The position numbers and the translations under genes are program-made. Positions 33,613 to 45,795 of a stretch of 64,000 bases of DNA are shown piece by piece. Position 1 is the stretch's first letter, and every line of letters starts with the position of its first letter. Below the pieces are notes generated by a model. That model made no database searches. It saw only the letters and a list, made by a program, of their open reading frames with translations, and had not been told where the DNA came from. This stretch comes from Micromonospora polyrhachis (GTDB taxonomy: Bacteria > Actinomycetota > Actinomycetes > Mycobacteriales > Micromonosporaceae), in the NCBI RefSeq assembly GCF_014203835.1, contig NZ_JACHJW010000001.1:1984001-2048000 (forward strand). Reading direction: 5' to 3'.

Positions 33613-33825
33613 TGGAGGACTCCTGGTTCGCCGTTGCGCACGGCCTCGGCCGCGCGGTGCCGACCACGTACGACACCGTCCCCTGTCCTACACCGGACCG
33701 GCCCGGCCGCCAAACTCATCCGTCCCGGGTGTGTCCAGCGCCGCCCCAGGTCGGGCCTTCGCCGTGGAGGCAACCAGGTGGTCGATGGCAAACTGGGGCA
33801 ACCGCCCACTACCCCGGGAGTGCAT

Positions 33826-34056
33826 GTGACGCCCAGGTTCCTGCAGTTGTCCGATGTGGCCGCCGAGCTGAACGTGTCGGACTCGCAGGTCTACCACATG
33901 GTGCGCAGCGGCGAGTTGCCCGCGATCAAGGTAGGTGGCCGGGGTCAGTGGCGGGTCGAACGCGCCCGGCTGGAGGAGTACATCGAGCAGAAGTACGCCG
34001 AGACCGCCGACTGGGTACGGAGCAACCCTCTCGTCGAACGCGAGCCAGATCAGTAA
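33826..34056 (+). CDS. Excisionase-family helix-turn-helix protein
   Basis: 76-residue MerR-like/HTH_17 DNA-binding protein: FLQLSDVAAELNVSDSQVYHMVRSGELPAIKVGGRGQWRVERARLEEYI covers the helix-turn-helix and wing. The tail ends in EREPDQ. The GTG at 33826 has GGGAG 6 nt upstream. In this conserved chromosomal setting it is more likely a housekeeping regulator than a phage excisionase. Confidence 0.85.
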   Translation: MTPRFLQLSDVAAELNVSDSQVYHMVRSGELPAIKVGGRGQWRVERARLEEYIEQKYAETADWVRSNPLVEREPDQ

Positions 34057-34195
34057 TAGATCGCCGCATTTCCCGCGATTGCCGCGGTCGAGCCTGACCT
34101 CTATCACCGACCGCATTGACGCCTGCCATCACGTTGGCTACAAATAGAGCCTGTCGGAGGCAAACGAAGGCAAACGCAAGATCACGAGGAGCGGG

Positions 34196-34846
34196 ATGCG
34201 CGCCGTCCGGTCCAGGCCCCCAGTCCGTCCAGCCGTACGGCTGCGTGCCGCACCACCACTCGACCCGCCCTACGACGACGACTCCACCCCGCCGACCTGG
34301 TCCAGTGGCTCCACCGACCAGCTGCCCTTCGAGCTGACCTCCGCCCGTGGCAGCCGACCCGGCCGGGGACGACCACCGGGCGGCCCACCCCTACCCACGG
34401 GCCCGCCCACACTGCCGGTCGAGGCGCTGGCCACCGCTTCGACGGCGGCCCGACAGGCGGCCCGTCGGTTCCTCGGCACCTGTCTGGAGATCCTCAACGG
34501 CTACCGACCGGCGAACCAGATCCGGCCATTGGTCCAGCCCGCCGACGCCACCGCGATCATCGGTCAGCTAGCCGTCGGCAACCGCCGAATGGCCGCGCAG
34601 CCTGGCCCGGTCAATCGCCCCACCGGCCAGGTCAATCGTCCTGTCGGCCCGGTCAATCGTCCTGCCGGCCAGATCAATCGCCCCGCCGACGTGGTCCGGC
34701 TCCGCCTGCTTCGGGTCTGCGAACCCCGACCCGGGGTGGCGGAAGCGGCGGCGGTGCTGCATGCCGCCGGTCGGAGCTGGGCGATGGCGTTCCGGCTCGA
34801 ACGCCGCCAGGGCACCTGGCTCGGTACGGTGATCCAGCTGCTGTGA
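34196..34846 (+). CDS. Rv3235-family protein
   Basis: 216 residues. The C-terminal domain (RLRLLRVCEPRPGVAEAAAVLHAAGRSWAMAFRLERRQGTWLGTVIQLL) and the preceding helix around ARRFLGTCLEILNGYRP match the actinobacterial Rv3235-like family found near secA1. The N-terminal third is Pro/Arg-rich and disordered. Between the two conserved parts are four 7-residue repeats (VNRPTGQ, VNRPVGP, VNRPAGQ, INRPADV; about residues 139-166), which look like a recent expansion. The function is unknown. The ATG has GGAG 5 nt upstream. Confidence 0.85.
   Translation: MRAVRSRPPVRPAVRLRAAPPLDPPYDDDSTPPTWSSGSTDQLPFELTSARGSRPGRGRPPGGPPLPTGPPTLPVEALATASTAARQAARRFLGTCLEILNGYRPANQIRPLVQPADATAIIGQLAVGNRRMAAQPGPVNRPTGQVNRPVGPVNRPAGQINRPADVVRLRLLRVCEPRPGVAEAAAVLHAAGRSWAMAFRLERRQGTWLGTVIQLL
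34608..34691 (+). repeat. Four 21-bp coding repeats in the Rv3235-like gene
   Basis: Four units built on gtcaatcg-cc encode the (V/I)NRP heptads. The unit length preserves frame. Confidence 0.8.
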
Positions 34847-34930
34847 ACCGTGGCGGGCAGAACCGACGAGACCCGAGGCTCCACCTGTTGTACGAGGTGG
34901 AACCCCGGGTCCCCTGGTCGCTGTCTCCGG

Positions 34931-37786
<2,856 letters not shown>

Positions 37787-37958
37787 GGATCAACGCTCCC
37801 CTAGACAGTCTGCCGAACCATCGTAGGCGCTGTATCGGGCCATTCGTCAGCCGCGCCGCTGACCAGGTTGATCGAATCCGACATTCCACCCCGCTCGCCC
37901 CGATCCACGGGGCGAAAATCGGTTACGCCGAGTGCGAACAAACCGCAAGACTCGACGG

Positions 37959-39230
37959 ATGGAACCCACCGAACTCCGCGCCGACGGCCTGCTGCTGCGC
38001 CCCTGGCGGCCCGACGACGCCGACGCGGTGTACCGCGCCTGCCAGGATCCGGACATCCAGCGCTGGACGACCGTACCCGCGCCGTACCTGATGGAACACG
38101 CCGTCGGGTTCGTGGGCACCATGGCTCCGGCCGGTTGGGCACAGCAGACCTCCGCCCCGTTCGCCGTCTGCGACGTCGAGACCGGCGAACTGCTCGCCTC
38201 CTGTGGTCTGGTCACCATCGACCCGGTCCTACGCTCCGCCGAGGTGGGCTACTGGACCGCTCCCTGGGCCCGGGGGCGTGGGGTGGCGGTCCGCGCGACC
38301 CGGATGGTCAGCCGGTGGGCCTTCGACGTGCTCGGCCTCCGACGGCTCATCTGGCAGGCCGAGGTGGGCAACCACGCCTCCCGCCTGGTGGCACTGCGGG
38401 CCGGCTTCCAGATCGAGGGCAGACTGCGGCTCGCCGACCCCCACCCGCGAGGCGGGCCGGACGGCTGGGTGGGCTCGCTGCTCCCCGGTGATCTGACCGG
38501 ACCGCCCACGCCAGCGTCGGCCAGCCTCGACTCGCGCGCAGCCGAGCCGACCGACCCCGACTCGCCGGCACCGGGGCCAGCCGGCCCCAGATTGCTCGAA
38601 ACCCGCCGGGCCGGTGTCTTCGGTCGGCCCCAGCCGACGCTGGCCGGCACCGCCGGAGACGTCAAGATCCAACTGCGGCCGCTGGCCGAGCGGGACGTTG
38701 ACGCGATCGTCGCCACCTGCCGTGACCCGGAAACCCTGCGTTGGACCAGACTGCCCGATCCGTACCAGCGCTCCGAGGCGGAGTCGTTCGTCCGGGACTT
38801 CGGCCCGACCGCCTGGGCCCGGGGCAGCGGTGCCGAGTTCGCCATCGTCGACCCGGACGACAACTATGCCGGGTCGATGTCGTTGCGGCTCTCACCGACC
38901 GATCCCGGCCTGGCCGACGTCGGGTTCATGGCCGCACCGTGGATACGCGGCCGAGGCTACGTGCCGGCCGCGCTGGTGGCGCTCTGCGACTGGGGATTCG
39001 AGACATTGGGGCTGGACCGGATCGAGTGGCGGGCCCACGTCGGCAACACCGCCTCCCGACGGGCCGCGGAGAAGGCCGGATTCGTGTTCGAAGGCACCGC
39101 CCGGAGCGCCCTGAACCAGCGGGGGCGACGAGTCGACGCGTGGGTCGCCGCGATGCTGCCCACCGACCGGCAGCACAGCGAGCGGCAGCACAGCAACCAG
39201 CAGCCCACCGACCGGCAGCACAGCGACTGA
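37959..39230 (+). CDS. Protein with two fused GNAT acetyltransferase domains
   Basis: 423 residues holding two RimJ/RimL-type GNAT domains in tandem: 1-178 (LLLRPWRPDDADAVYRACQDPDIQRWT and APWARGRGVAVRATRMV) and about 235-400 (IQLRPLAERDVDAIVATCRDPETLRWT and APWIRGRGYVPAALVAL). A 55-residue Pro/Ala-rich linker joins them. Both acetyl-CoA loops (RGRG-A) are intact. The C-terminus is a low-complexity repeat (TDRQHSE, RQHSN, TDRQHSD). The substrate is unknown; it is probably a protein N-terminus or an antibiotic-like amine. Confidence 0.88.
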   Translation: MEPTELRADGLLLRPWRPDDADAVYRACQDPDIQRWTTVPAPYLMEHAVGFVGTMAPAGWAQQTSAPFAVCDVETGELLASCGLVTIDPVLRSAEVGYWTAPWARGRGVAVRATRMVSRWAFDVLGLRRLIWQAEVGNHASRLVALRAGFQIEGRLRLADPHPRGGPDGWVGSLLPGDLTGPPTPASASLDSRAAEPTDPDSPAPGPAGPRLLETRRAGVFGRPQPTLAGTAGDVKIQLRPLAERDVDAIVATCRDPETLRWTRLPDPYQRSEAESFVRDFGPTAWARGSGAEFAIVDPDDNYAGSMSLRLSPTDPGLADVGFMAAPWIRGRGYVPAALVALCDWGFETLGLDRIEWRAHVGNTASRRAAEKAGFVFEGTARSALNQRGRRVDAWVAAMLPTDRQHSERQHSNQQPTDRQHSD

Positions 39231-39262
39231 CCACGTACTCGCGTTGGTGGCGGGAATGACCA

Positions 39263-39302
39263 ACGGGTCAGGCCGACCGGACCTCCGATCGGCCTGACCC
39301 GT
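39263..39302. terminator. Bidirectional terminator between the GNAT gene and hpf
   Basis: A perfect 14-bp stem (acgggtcaggccga/tcggcctgacccgt) with a 12-nt loop sits between convergent genes, 33 bp after the GNAT stop and 19 bp after the hpf stop. Confidence 0.85.
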
Positions 39303-39320
39303 CGGGTCGTACCGCTCGGG

Positions 39321-39977
39321 TCAGGTCCCGAGGGAGATGATCCCGTAGTCGTACGCCTTACGCCGATAGACGACCTTCGGCCGCCCGGATTCCTTGTCGA
39401 GGAAGAGATAGAAGTCGTGGCCGACGAGTTCCATCTGGAACAGCGCATCGTCGACGGTCATGGGCTCGGCCGGGTGCACCTTTTCCCGGGCGATGTGCCA
39501 GGGCTGGTCGTCGTCGTATTCGTCGTAGACCGGATCCGTGTCGGCAAGATAGGCCGACTCCTCGGATCGCTCTGGCGGCGCCTCCAGGGTGGCCAGCGAG
39601 CCGACGGCACCGGCTTCTACCACCGGCAGGTCCGCCGTGGCGGCGGCGACGGAGACCGGTGCGCGTCGACCGTGGTGCACTCGGCGGCGATCGGCGGCCC
39701 GGCGCAGCCGGGTGTCCAGCTTCGTGATCGCCACATCCAGCGCGCTGTAGAAGTCCTTGGCGCAGGACTCCGCACGGATGACTGGCCCTCGGGAGACACA
39801 GGTGATTTCCACTCGCTGACAGTGCTCGGACTGTCGCGGGTTGCGCTCGTGAAACAGTTCGATGTCAACACGAATCAGCTTGTGGTCGTACCGTTCGATC
39901 TTCGCAAGCTTGTCGGCGACATGAAGCCGGAAATGATCCGGAACCTCGACGTTGCGGCCCTTGACCACGATATCCAC
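39321..39977 (-). CDS. hpf: Ribosome hibernation-promoting factor, long form
   Basis: 218-residue HPF/YfiA-family protein that binds the 30S subunit and dimerises ribosomes in stationary phase. The N-terminal domain (IVVKGRNVEVPDHFRLHVADKLAKIERYD, then DFYSALDVAITKLDTRLRR) and the C-terminal dimerisation domain (MTVDDALFQMELVGHDFYLFLD, RRKAYDYGIISL) are both present, joined by an acidic linker. The GTG at 39977 has GGAGG 7 nt upstream. The hpf-comF-lpqB-mtrBA order is conserved in actinobacteria. Confidence 0.95.
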   Translation of the reverse strand: MDIVVKGRNVEVPDHFRLHVADKLAKIERYDHKLIRVDIELFHERNPRQSEHCQRVEITCVSRGPVIRAESCAKDFYSALDVAITKLDTRLRRAADRRRVHHGRRAPVSVAAATADLPVVEAGAVGSLATLEAPPERSEESAYLADTDPVYDEYDDDQPWHIAREKVHPAEPMTVDDALFQMELVGHDFYLFLDKESGRPKVVYRRKAYDYGIISLGT

Positions 39978-40259
39978 GGGTGACCTCCAAATGATCGGAT
40001 GGTCGGGTTGAACTCCTTTTCCGGCCGCCGATCCCCCGGGTCTTCCCTTCGGCGTCGGCCGGTTGTTGACGGCACGCCTCCTTTCGGCGCCGGGGGCGGG
40101 TGAACACCCTTGGTACCCCTGGTAAAACAAACGCTAACGCTTCTTTCCTACCCAGTCACCCCTCCCCGGCAAGACCTTTCGAGAAGATTCCCACATCCGC
40201 CACGATCAGGGGAAACGGACGATACGCAGAGTCATCGGGCGTGTCACCGCCTGATTTCC

Positions 40260-40988
40260 TCAGCTCGGGTGTAGGCGCCGGACCAGGGCAGACCGTCGCT
40301 GGGTCGCGGCGAGTACCGCCGCCGCGTGCACCGCGATCCCATCCCCGACCAGCAACCGGTTGACAGCCGCCAGCGTCGACCCGGTGGTCACGATGTCGTC
40401 CAGCAACACCACCACCCGACCGGTGGCCGACCGACGCAGCGCCGGCACCCGAGCGGGTGGTAGCCGGAACGCCGATGCCGCCGCCGCGCTCCGGCCCACG
40501 CTGTCCAGAGCTACCGAGTCGGGCCGAGGGAGGGCGACGAGCGGCCGGGCCACCTCGACCGGCCAGGCGGCCCGACGCAGCCGGGCGGCGGCGTGCCGGG
40601 CGAGCCGACGCAGATGGTCCCCCTGCCGGGTACGGACAGCCCGCGCGGTGGCCGGCACCGGCACCAGCAGGACCGGCCGACGGTGCCCCACCGTTGCTGC
40701 CACCACCTCGGCGAGCAACTGCCCCAATGGCCGGGCCAGCCCGTGCCGACCCCGTTCCTTGTACGACAGCAGCGCCTCCCGCAGTTGGCCGTCGTACGGG
40801 CCGAGGGCCACGCAGGCGGGCAGGCCGGCTGGGGCCGGGCTGGGGCGTACCGCCCGGGGACGCAGTGCCTCCAGCGCGCCGGCACAGTCAGCACAGACGC
40901 CGTACCGCAGCGGGGTCCGGGTGGCCCGACAACCGGCGCACTCCGCCGGCAGGAGCAGGTCGACCAGTTCGGTCCAGACTCCGGTCAT
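40260..40988 (-). CDS. ComF-family phosphoribosyltransferase-like protein
   Basis: 242 residues with an N-terminal zinc-finger (Cys17, Cys20, Cys32, Cys35) and a type-I phosphoribosyltransferase domain bearing the PRPP motif VVVLLDDIVTTGSTL. ComF proteins act in DNA uptake in competent bacteria. In actinomycetes the orthologue (Rv3242c type) has no established role. It lies downstream of lpqB with a repeat-filled 70-bp spacer. Confidence 0.92.
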   Translation of the reverse strand: MTGVWTELVDLLLPAECAGCRATRTPLRYGVCADCAGALEALRPRAVRPSPAPAGLPACVALGPYDGQLREALLSYKERGRHGLARPLGQLLAEVVAATVGHRRPVLLVPVPATARAVRTRQGDHLRRLARHAAARLRRAAWPVEVARPLVALPRPDSVALDSVGRSAAAASAFRLPPARVPALRRSATGRVVVLLDDIVTTGSTLAAVNRLLVGDGIAVHAAAVLAATQRRSALVRRLHPS

Positions 40989-41017
40989 GTCGGTCCGCCG
41001 TCCGATCGGTGCGCCGG

Positions 41018-41075
41018 GTTCGATCAGTAGAAGAAAGTTCGATCAGAAGAAGGTTCGGTCAGAAGAAGAAGAACG
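41018..41075. repeat. Three near-repeats of the lpqB 3' end
   Basis: Units starting gttcgatcag/gttcggtcag and ending in agaag runs lie at 41018-41036, 41037-41052 and 41053-41075. The last contains the lpqB stop and its terminal Phe codons; the other two copies lie in the spacer. Confidence 0.85.
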
Positions 41076-42888
41076 GGGCGGTGGGGTTGCGCGCCCCGGT
41101 CACGGCCGGCGTGCTCCGGTCGGCGACCTGGTCCGGACCGATCCGCTCGAACGCGGAGAACCGCTCCGCCCGGGCGATCGAGTTCGCCTCGTACATGACC
41201 CGGCCGACGGAGGGCCGCTCCACCGGGTTGTCCGGGTAGGTGGCGAGGTGGGTCACCCGCGCCTCGGTGTCGTTCTCGAAGGTCAGCTCCAGGGCCCCGT
41301 CGACCGTGATCTCGTAGATCACCGGCCGGCCCCGGACCCCGGCGACGACGAGGGAACTCTCCCCGCTCCACTCCACCGCGGAGAGGTCCGCCAACGAGGT
41401 GACCAGACGTCGGGCCGGTCCCGGGGTGGCGACACCGTTGTCGACCGTCAGGGCCGCGACGTACAGGCCGCCGCCGGCGATGAACGCGATCCGGTGCCCG
41501 TCCAGGGACACCCCCACGGCGGAGACATCCGAGGGGGCGTTGGGCACCTTGACCTCGGTGAGCTTGGCGTCCGTACCGAAGCGGTAGAGCTTGCCGTCAG
41601 CCACGATCAAGCCGACCGACTGCGCGGGGTCCGTCCCCTTCAGCCAGACCGGCCGGCTCATCGAGCCGTACGTCTCGGCGCCCTGGACGAAGTCCTGCAC
41701 CAGGTCCCTACCGGTACCGGTCGACAGCCGCCGCCGGTCGTCGCCGGTCCTGGTCACCAGGGCCGCCAGTACGCCGGCACCGCCCCGGTTCAGGGCCGCG
41801 GAGACCACATTACGGTTGCTCGCCGCAGCGATGGGCACCGACGCGGCGGTGGTGCCGGGGTCCAGCAGCGCATGCACCGCATCGTCGTAGACGCAGAACC
41901 GCTGCGGGTTGTCGGGCAGGTGGTAGGCCTTGTTCTCCTTGCGGTAGGCGTAGGCGTCGATCATCCTCCGACTCTGGTTACGGATCTTCAGTTCGATCTC
42001 GTTGCTCAGGTCCTGTAGCGACCAGGCGAGTTGGATGGCGAGCCGATCCAACTCGGCCTCCTCGTCCGGCCCGGCCAGGGTGGAGAGGTTGACCTCGATT
42101 CGATCGCCGTTCTGCAACACGTTGCCGATCGAGTCCGTCCCCTCGGGTAGCCGGAGCGCGGCTGCGGTCAGCCAGTCGGCCGGGCCACCGGTAAGCCAGT
42201 CCAACACGGTGTTCGCCCGCCCCTGGCGGGGTAGGGCCAGCGGCAGGTAGCGCATGTCCGGCACCAGTGCGGACCGGTCTGCGTTCCAGAAATAGATCAT
42301 CTGCTGCTGGTAGTAGGTCTTCAGCGCCTGGGTGCTCATCAACAACACCGGGGGCGCTTCGAGCAGGTGCAGCCCCGGACTGGGCGTCTCGTTGGCACCG
42401 GATCGGTCCCGGCCGACCCGGAAGGTGTACGACGATTCGGTGGCCACCGGCGGGGCGAGGGTGCCGTCCGCGCGGAGCACCCCGACCTGCTGCACCCGGA
42501 CGGTGACCAGGTAGCTGCCGCTCTCCTGCTGTTCTTCGGAGCGGGGCGTCTCCTCGGTCGGCCGCACCACGTTGATCGCGACGTCACTGCCCTGCTTCTC
42601 CCGCATCGCACCGCGTTGGTTCGGTGCGATGAAGGCGGTGACCCGGCCGTACGCACCGCTGGTCTCCCCCGCCGCCGCCTCCAGGAAGTTGCTCACGAAC
42701 TGTTTGGGGTCGTCGAGACTGTCCAGCCGGTCGGGCGGCTGGCTGCCGATCCCGTCCACCGCGCCGTACTTCTGGGCCGGGCCGGGGCCGGAGACCTGCA
42801 CCCCGGTCTCGTCGGGAATGCCGCAGCCAGCGACCCCCGTGACGAGCATCGTCGCCGCGGTCGCCGCCGTCAGGAGTCGACGCGTCAT
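41059..42888 (-). CDS. lpqB: Lipoprotein LpqB, MtrAB accessory protein
   Basis: 609-residue lipoprotein of the MtrAB-LpqB signalling system. It has a signal peptide with lipobox VAGC (Cys22), a GerMN-like middle domain and a C-terminal beta-propeller-like LpqB domain. The ATG at 42888 is 5 bp beyond the mtrB stop, giving an mtrA-mtrB-lpqB operon. LpqB modulates MtrB outside the membrane. The C-terminus ends in four Phe codons, which belong to the local 3' repeat and are probably not native. Confidence 0.93.
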   Translation of the reverse strand: MTRRLLTAATAATMLVTGVAGCGIPDETGVQVSGPGPAQKYGAVDGIGSQPPDRLDSLDDPKQFVSNFLEAAAGETSGAYGRVTAFIAPNQRGAMREKQGSDVAINVVRPTEETPRSEEQQESGSYLVTVRVQQVGVLRADGTLAPPVATESSYTFRVGRDRSGANETPSPGLHLLEAPPVLLMSTQALKTYYQQQMIYFWNADRSALVPDMRYLPLALPRQGRANTVLDWLTGGPADWLTAAALRLPEGTDSIGNVLQNGDRIEVNLSTLAGPDEEAELDRLAIQLAWSLQDLSNEIELKIRNQSRRMIDAYAYRKENKAYHLPDNPQRFCVYDDAVHALLDPGTTAASVPIAAASNRNVVSAALNRGGAGVLAALVTRTGDDRRRLSTGTGRDLVQDFVQGAETYGSMSRPVWLKGTDPAQSVGLIVADGKLYRFGTDAKLTEVKVPNAPSDVSAVGVSLDGHRIAFIAGGGLYVAALTVDNGVATPGPARRLVTSLADLSAVEWSGESSLVVAGVRGRPVIYEITVDGALELTFENDTEARVTHLATYPDNPVERPSVGRVMYEANSIARAERFSAFERIGPDQVADRSTPAVTGARNPTAPFFFF

Positions 42889-42893
42889 GTTGC

Positions 42894-44600
42894 CTACACC
42901 TCCGCTCGGGCGTCCTCGCCCACCACCGGGGCCGGGCCGATCGCCAGGGCCCCGCCGGGTCTCCGTACCGGGCCCGGACCGGTCACCGCCGCGTCCTCCG
43001 GCACCAGCCGCAGCGGTGAACTGGTCAGCCGGTCGCCGGCCCGGGCCGGCAGGGTGAGCCGGAACTGGGCCCCCTGGCCCGGGGCACCCCACGCCTCCAG
43101 CCAGCCGCCGTGCAGCCGGGCGTCCTCCACACTGATCGACAGCCCCAGGCCGGTCCCGCCAGTCTGCCTTGCCCGGGACGGATCGGCTCGCCAGAACCGG
43201 TTGAAGACCAGTTTCTCCTCGCCCGGCTTGAGGCCCACCCCTCGGTCCCGGACGGTGACCGCCACCGCGGTCTCGTCCGCGCCCAGGGTCACCTCGACCG
43301 GCCGCCCCTCTCCGTGCTCGACAGCATTGCCGACCAGGTTACGCAGAATCCGCTCCACCCGGCGGGGGTCGACCTCGGCGATCACCGGGGCGTCCGGCAC
43401 CCGTAGCTCCAGCGCCACCCCGGCCCGGTCAGCCACGGAGCCCAGCCGGTCCACCACCCGCTGCACCACCGGTACGAGATCGGTCGGCTCGCTGTCGAGC
43501 ACGGCGAAGCCCGCGTCGAACCGGCTGATCTCCAGCAGGTCGGTGAGGAGGCTCTCGAACCGGTCCAGCTCGGCCTGAAGCAGTTCGGCGCTGCGGGCCA
43601 CCGCCGGGTCGAACTCGTCGCGCTCGGCGAAGATCAGATCCGCCGCCATCCGTACGGTGGTCAGCGGCGTACGCAGTTCGTGGGAGACGTCGGAGGTGAA
43701 CCGCCGTTGCAGGCGGGACATCTCCTCCAGCCGGAGGATCTGGCTCTGCAGGCTGGTCGCCATCTGGTTGAACGACGCCGCGAGCAGGGCCAGGTCGTCC
43801 TCGCCGGTGACCGCCATCCGCTGGTCCAGCAGGCCCGCCGACAGCCGCTGGGCGGTCCGGGCGGCGACCCGGACCGGGTTCACCACCAGTCGGGTGACCA
43901 GTGCGGAGACCAGGCCGAGCAGCAGGACAAGAGCGACACCGGTCGCCAGCACCGTGGAGCGTGCCTGGGCGGCGGTCTCGTCCTGCCGGTTGAGCGGTAC
44001 GAAGTAGTAGAGCTCCACCTGCCCGAAGCGGGTCGGCACCGGCGAGCCGTAGACGAGGTACTTGAGCCGACCGCTGCCGAGATCGCCGGTGCGGATCTGG
44101 TGCGCCACCTGGCCGTTGGCGACCACCTGCCGCAGCTCAGGACTGATCATGGGACGGACGTCGACGGTGGGTGAGGTGGCGGTCTTGATCGAGCCGGGGT
44201 GGTGCTCGGCGGTCAGCGCCACCACCGCGCCCCCGACCTGCTTCGGGTCGCCGCCGGCCAGGTAGTCGACGGTGCGCTCGAAGGTGCGTTGCAGGTTCGA
44301 CTCGTAGGCCCCGGTGTGGATGTCCAGCTGGTTGGTGGCGTAGTCCCGCCCGCTCTCCAGCCGCACCTTGACGTCCTCGGTGGCGTTCTCCAACAGGATG
44401 TTCGTGATGTTGTCAGCCACCAGATAGGCGAAGCCGCCGACCAGCAGGCTCGATGCGACGAGGGTGATGCTGACGACGCGCAACTGCAACGATCGGCGCC
44501 ACGTCCGGCGTAGCCCGGCGAAGAGTGCCGCGCTACGGGCGACCACGGCGTGCCAGAACGCCCGCAGCCGGGTGAAAAGGGCGGTCACGCGTCGGGTCAC
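42894..44600 (-). CDS. mtrB: Sensor histidine kinase MtrB
   Basis: 568-residue membrane kinase controlling cell-wall and division genes through MtrA. Two TM helices flank an extracytoplasmic sensor of about 150 residues, followed by a HAMP domain (RLVVNPVRVAARTAQRLSAG), HisKA with the phospho-acceptor in SHELRTPLTTVRM, and HATPase (NLVGNAVEHGEG, DRGVGL, GGTGLGLSI). The GTG start has GGGAG 6 nt upstream. Confidence 0.95.
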   Translation of the reverse strand: MTRRVTALFTRLRAFWHAVVARSAALFAGLRRTWRRSLQLRVVSITLVASSLLVGGFAYLVADNITNILLENATEDVKVRLESGRDYATNQLDIHTGAYESNLQRTFERTVDYLAGGDPKQVGGAVVALTAEHHPGSIKTATSPTVDVRPMISPELRQVVANGQVAHQIRTGDLGSGRLKYLVYGSPVPTRFGQVELYYFVPLNRQDETAAQARSTVLATGVALVLLLGLVSALVTRLVVNPVRVAARTAQRLSAGLLDQRMAVTGEDDLALLAASFNQMATSLQSQILRLEEMSRLQRRFTSDVSHELRTPLTTVRMAADLIFAERDEFDPAVARSAELLQAELDRFESLLTDLLEISRFDAGFAVLDSEPTDLVPVVQRVVDRLGSVADRAGVALELRVPDAPVIAEVDPRRVERILRNLVGNAVEHGEGRPVEVTLGADETAVAVTVRDRGVGLKPGEEKLVFNRFWRADPSRARQTGGTGLGLSISVEDARLHGGWLEAWGAPGQGAQFRLTLPARAGDRLTSSPLRLVPEDAAVTGPGPVRRPGGALAIGPAPVVGEDARAEV

Positions 44601-44655
44601 AATGCTCCCAGGCTATCCGGTGCTCCGAGATGCGGCCGCACTATCGCCGGCCGAC

Positions 44656-45345
44656 CTACCCCGTCCCGGCCTTGTAGCCCACCCCACGGACCGTCAGGAT
44701 GATCTCCGGCCGCTCCGGATCGGGCTCGATCTTGGCGCGAAGCCGCTGCACGTGCACGTTGACCAGGCGAGTGTCGGCGGCGTGCCGATAGCCCCAGACC
44801 TGCTCCAGCAGCACTTCCCGGGTGAAGACCTGACGCGGTTTACGAGCCAGGGCGACCAGCAGGTCGAACTCCAGGGGAGTCAGTTTCACCTCGTCGCCGT
44901 CCCGGCTGACGGTGTGCGCCGGCACGTCGATGTTGATCTGGTTACCGGGGGGACCGATCGTCAGCATCTCCGGTGCCGCGTCTTCGCCACGTCGCAGCCG
45001 GGCCCGCATCCGGGCCACCAGTTCCTTCGGCTTGAACGGCTTGACGACGTAGTCGTCGGCTCCCGATTCGAGGCCGAGGACGACGTCGACGGTGTCGCTC
45101 TTGGCGGTCAGCATCACGATCGGGACCCCGGACTCCGAGCGGATCGCCCTGGCCACGTCGATGCCGCTCATCCCGGGCAGCATGAGGTCCAATAGGACGA
45201 TGTCCGGGCGGCTCTCCCGGAACGCGGCCAGTGCCCGCTCACCGTCCGCCACGAAGGAGGGCAGGAAACCCTCACTACGCAGGACGATGCCAAGCATCTC
45301 GGCCAGCGCAGGATCGTCGTCCACCACCAGAACCCGGGCTCTCAT
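44656..45345 (-). CDS. mtrA: Response regulator MtrA
   Basis: 229-residue OmpR/PhoB-type regulator. The receiver has D10-D11 and phospho-acceptor Asp53, and Lys in VVKPFKPKEL. The winged helix is LTPLEFDLLVALARKPRQVFTREVLLEQVWGYRHAADTRLVNVHVQRLRAKIE. Sequence and context with mtrB and lpqB identify it. In actinomycetes MtrA regulates division, cell-wall hydrolases and development. Confidence 0.96.
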   Translation of the reverse strand: MRARVLVVDDDPALAEMLGIVLRSEGFLPSFVADGERALAAFRESRPDIVLLDLMLPGMSGIDVARAIRSESGVPIVMLTAKSDTVDVVLGLESGADDYVVKPFKPKELVARMRARLRRGEDAAPEMLTIGPPGNQINIDVPAHTVSRDGDEVKLTPLEFDLLVALARKPRQVFTREVLLEQVWGYRHAADTRLVNVHVQRLRAKIEPDPERPEIILTVRGVGYKAGTG

Positions 45346-45606
45346 GAACCTAATATTTCATCCCTGATCCGGTTCATGGGAACCGCTCCACCTGTCACCA
45401 GCTTCGAGCCGTGCCAAGATCCCGACAATCCCGGACTTGTCATACCGGGTCGTGCCGGCAATTTGCCGATTCGGAGGTCCGTCGGCTGACCATCCGGAGG
45501 TCGACCGGCCGGCGGCTGACCGGCCGAGGGTCGACCTGCCGACAGCGCTGCCCGACGCGGACCCGGGCCGGCACCCGGTCCGTTGGCGTCATGCTGAAAT
45601 TGCCCG

Positions 45607-45795
45607 ATGAAGGCTTTCCTTCCCTGGCTCACGGTGCTCGCCGTGATCATGCTGCTGAACGCGCTACGGCTACGGCCGCTGGCCACCGCGGTAGCCGTCG
45701 GTTGGCTCGGTTACTGCATCTGGACCTGGGTACGGGGCAGTCGCGCCGACCGAGGCAGTAACGCTGAGCGGCACGGCAGGGGCAAGATCGACTGA
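45607..45795 (+). CDS. Possible small membrane protein
   Basis: 62 residues with two hydrophobic helices (FLPWLTVLAVIMLLNAL and ATAVAVGWLGYCIWTWV) and a charged tail ending RHGRGKID. The codon pattern and TM layout look genuine, but the ribosome-binding site is weak and no family is recognised. It is divergent from mtrA, and its 3' end merges into a repeat tract. Confidence 0.5.
   Translation: MKAFLPWLTVLAVIMLLNALRLRPLATAVAVGWLGYCIWTWVRGSRADRGSNAERHGRGKID

Noticed and set aside
33826-34056. Prophage excisionase
   Set aside because: The HTH is of excisionase type but lies in a conserved housekeeping region with no integrase or phage genes.
45346-45606. Coding frame with Gly-Gln-Pro repeats upstream of mtrA
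   Set aside because: Apparent peptide repeats come from imperfect GC-rich DNA repeats; there is no ribosome-binding site or credible protein.
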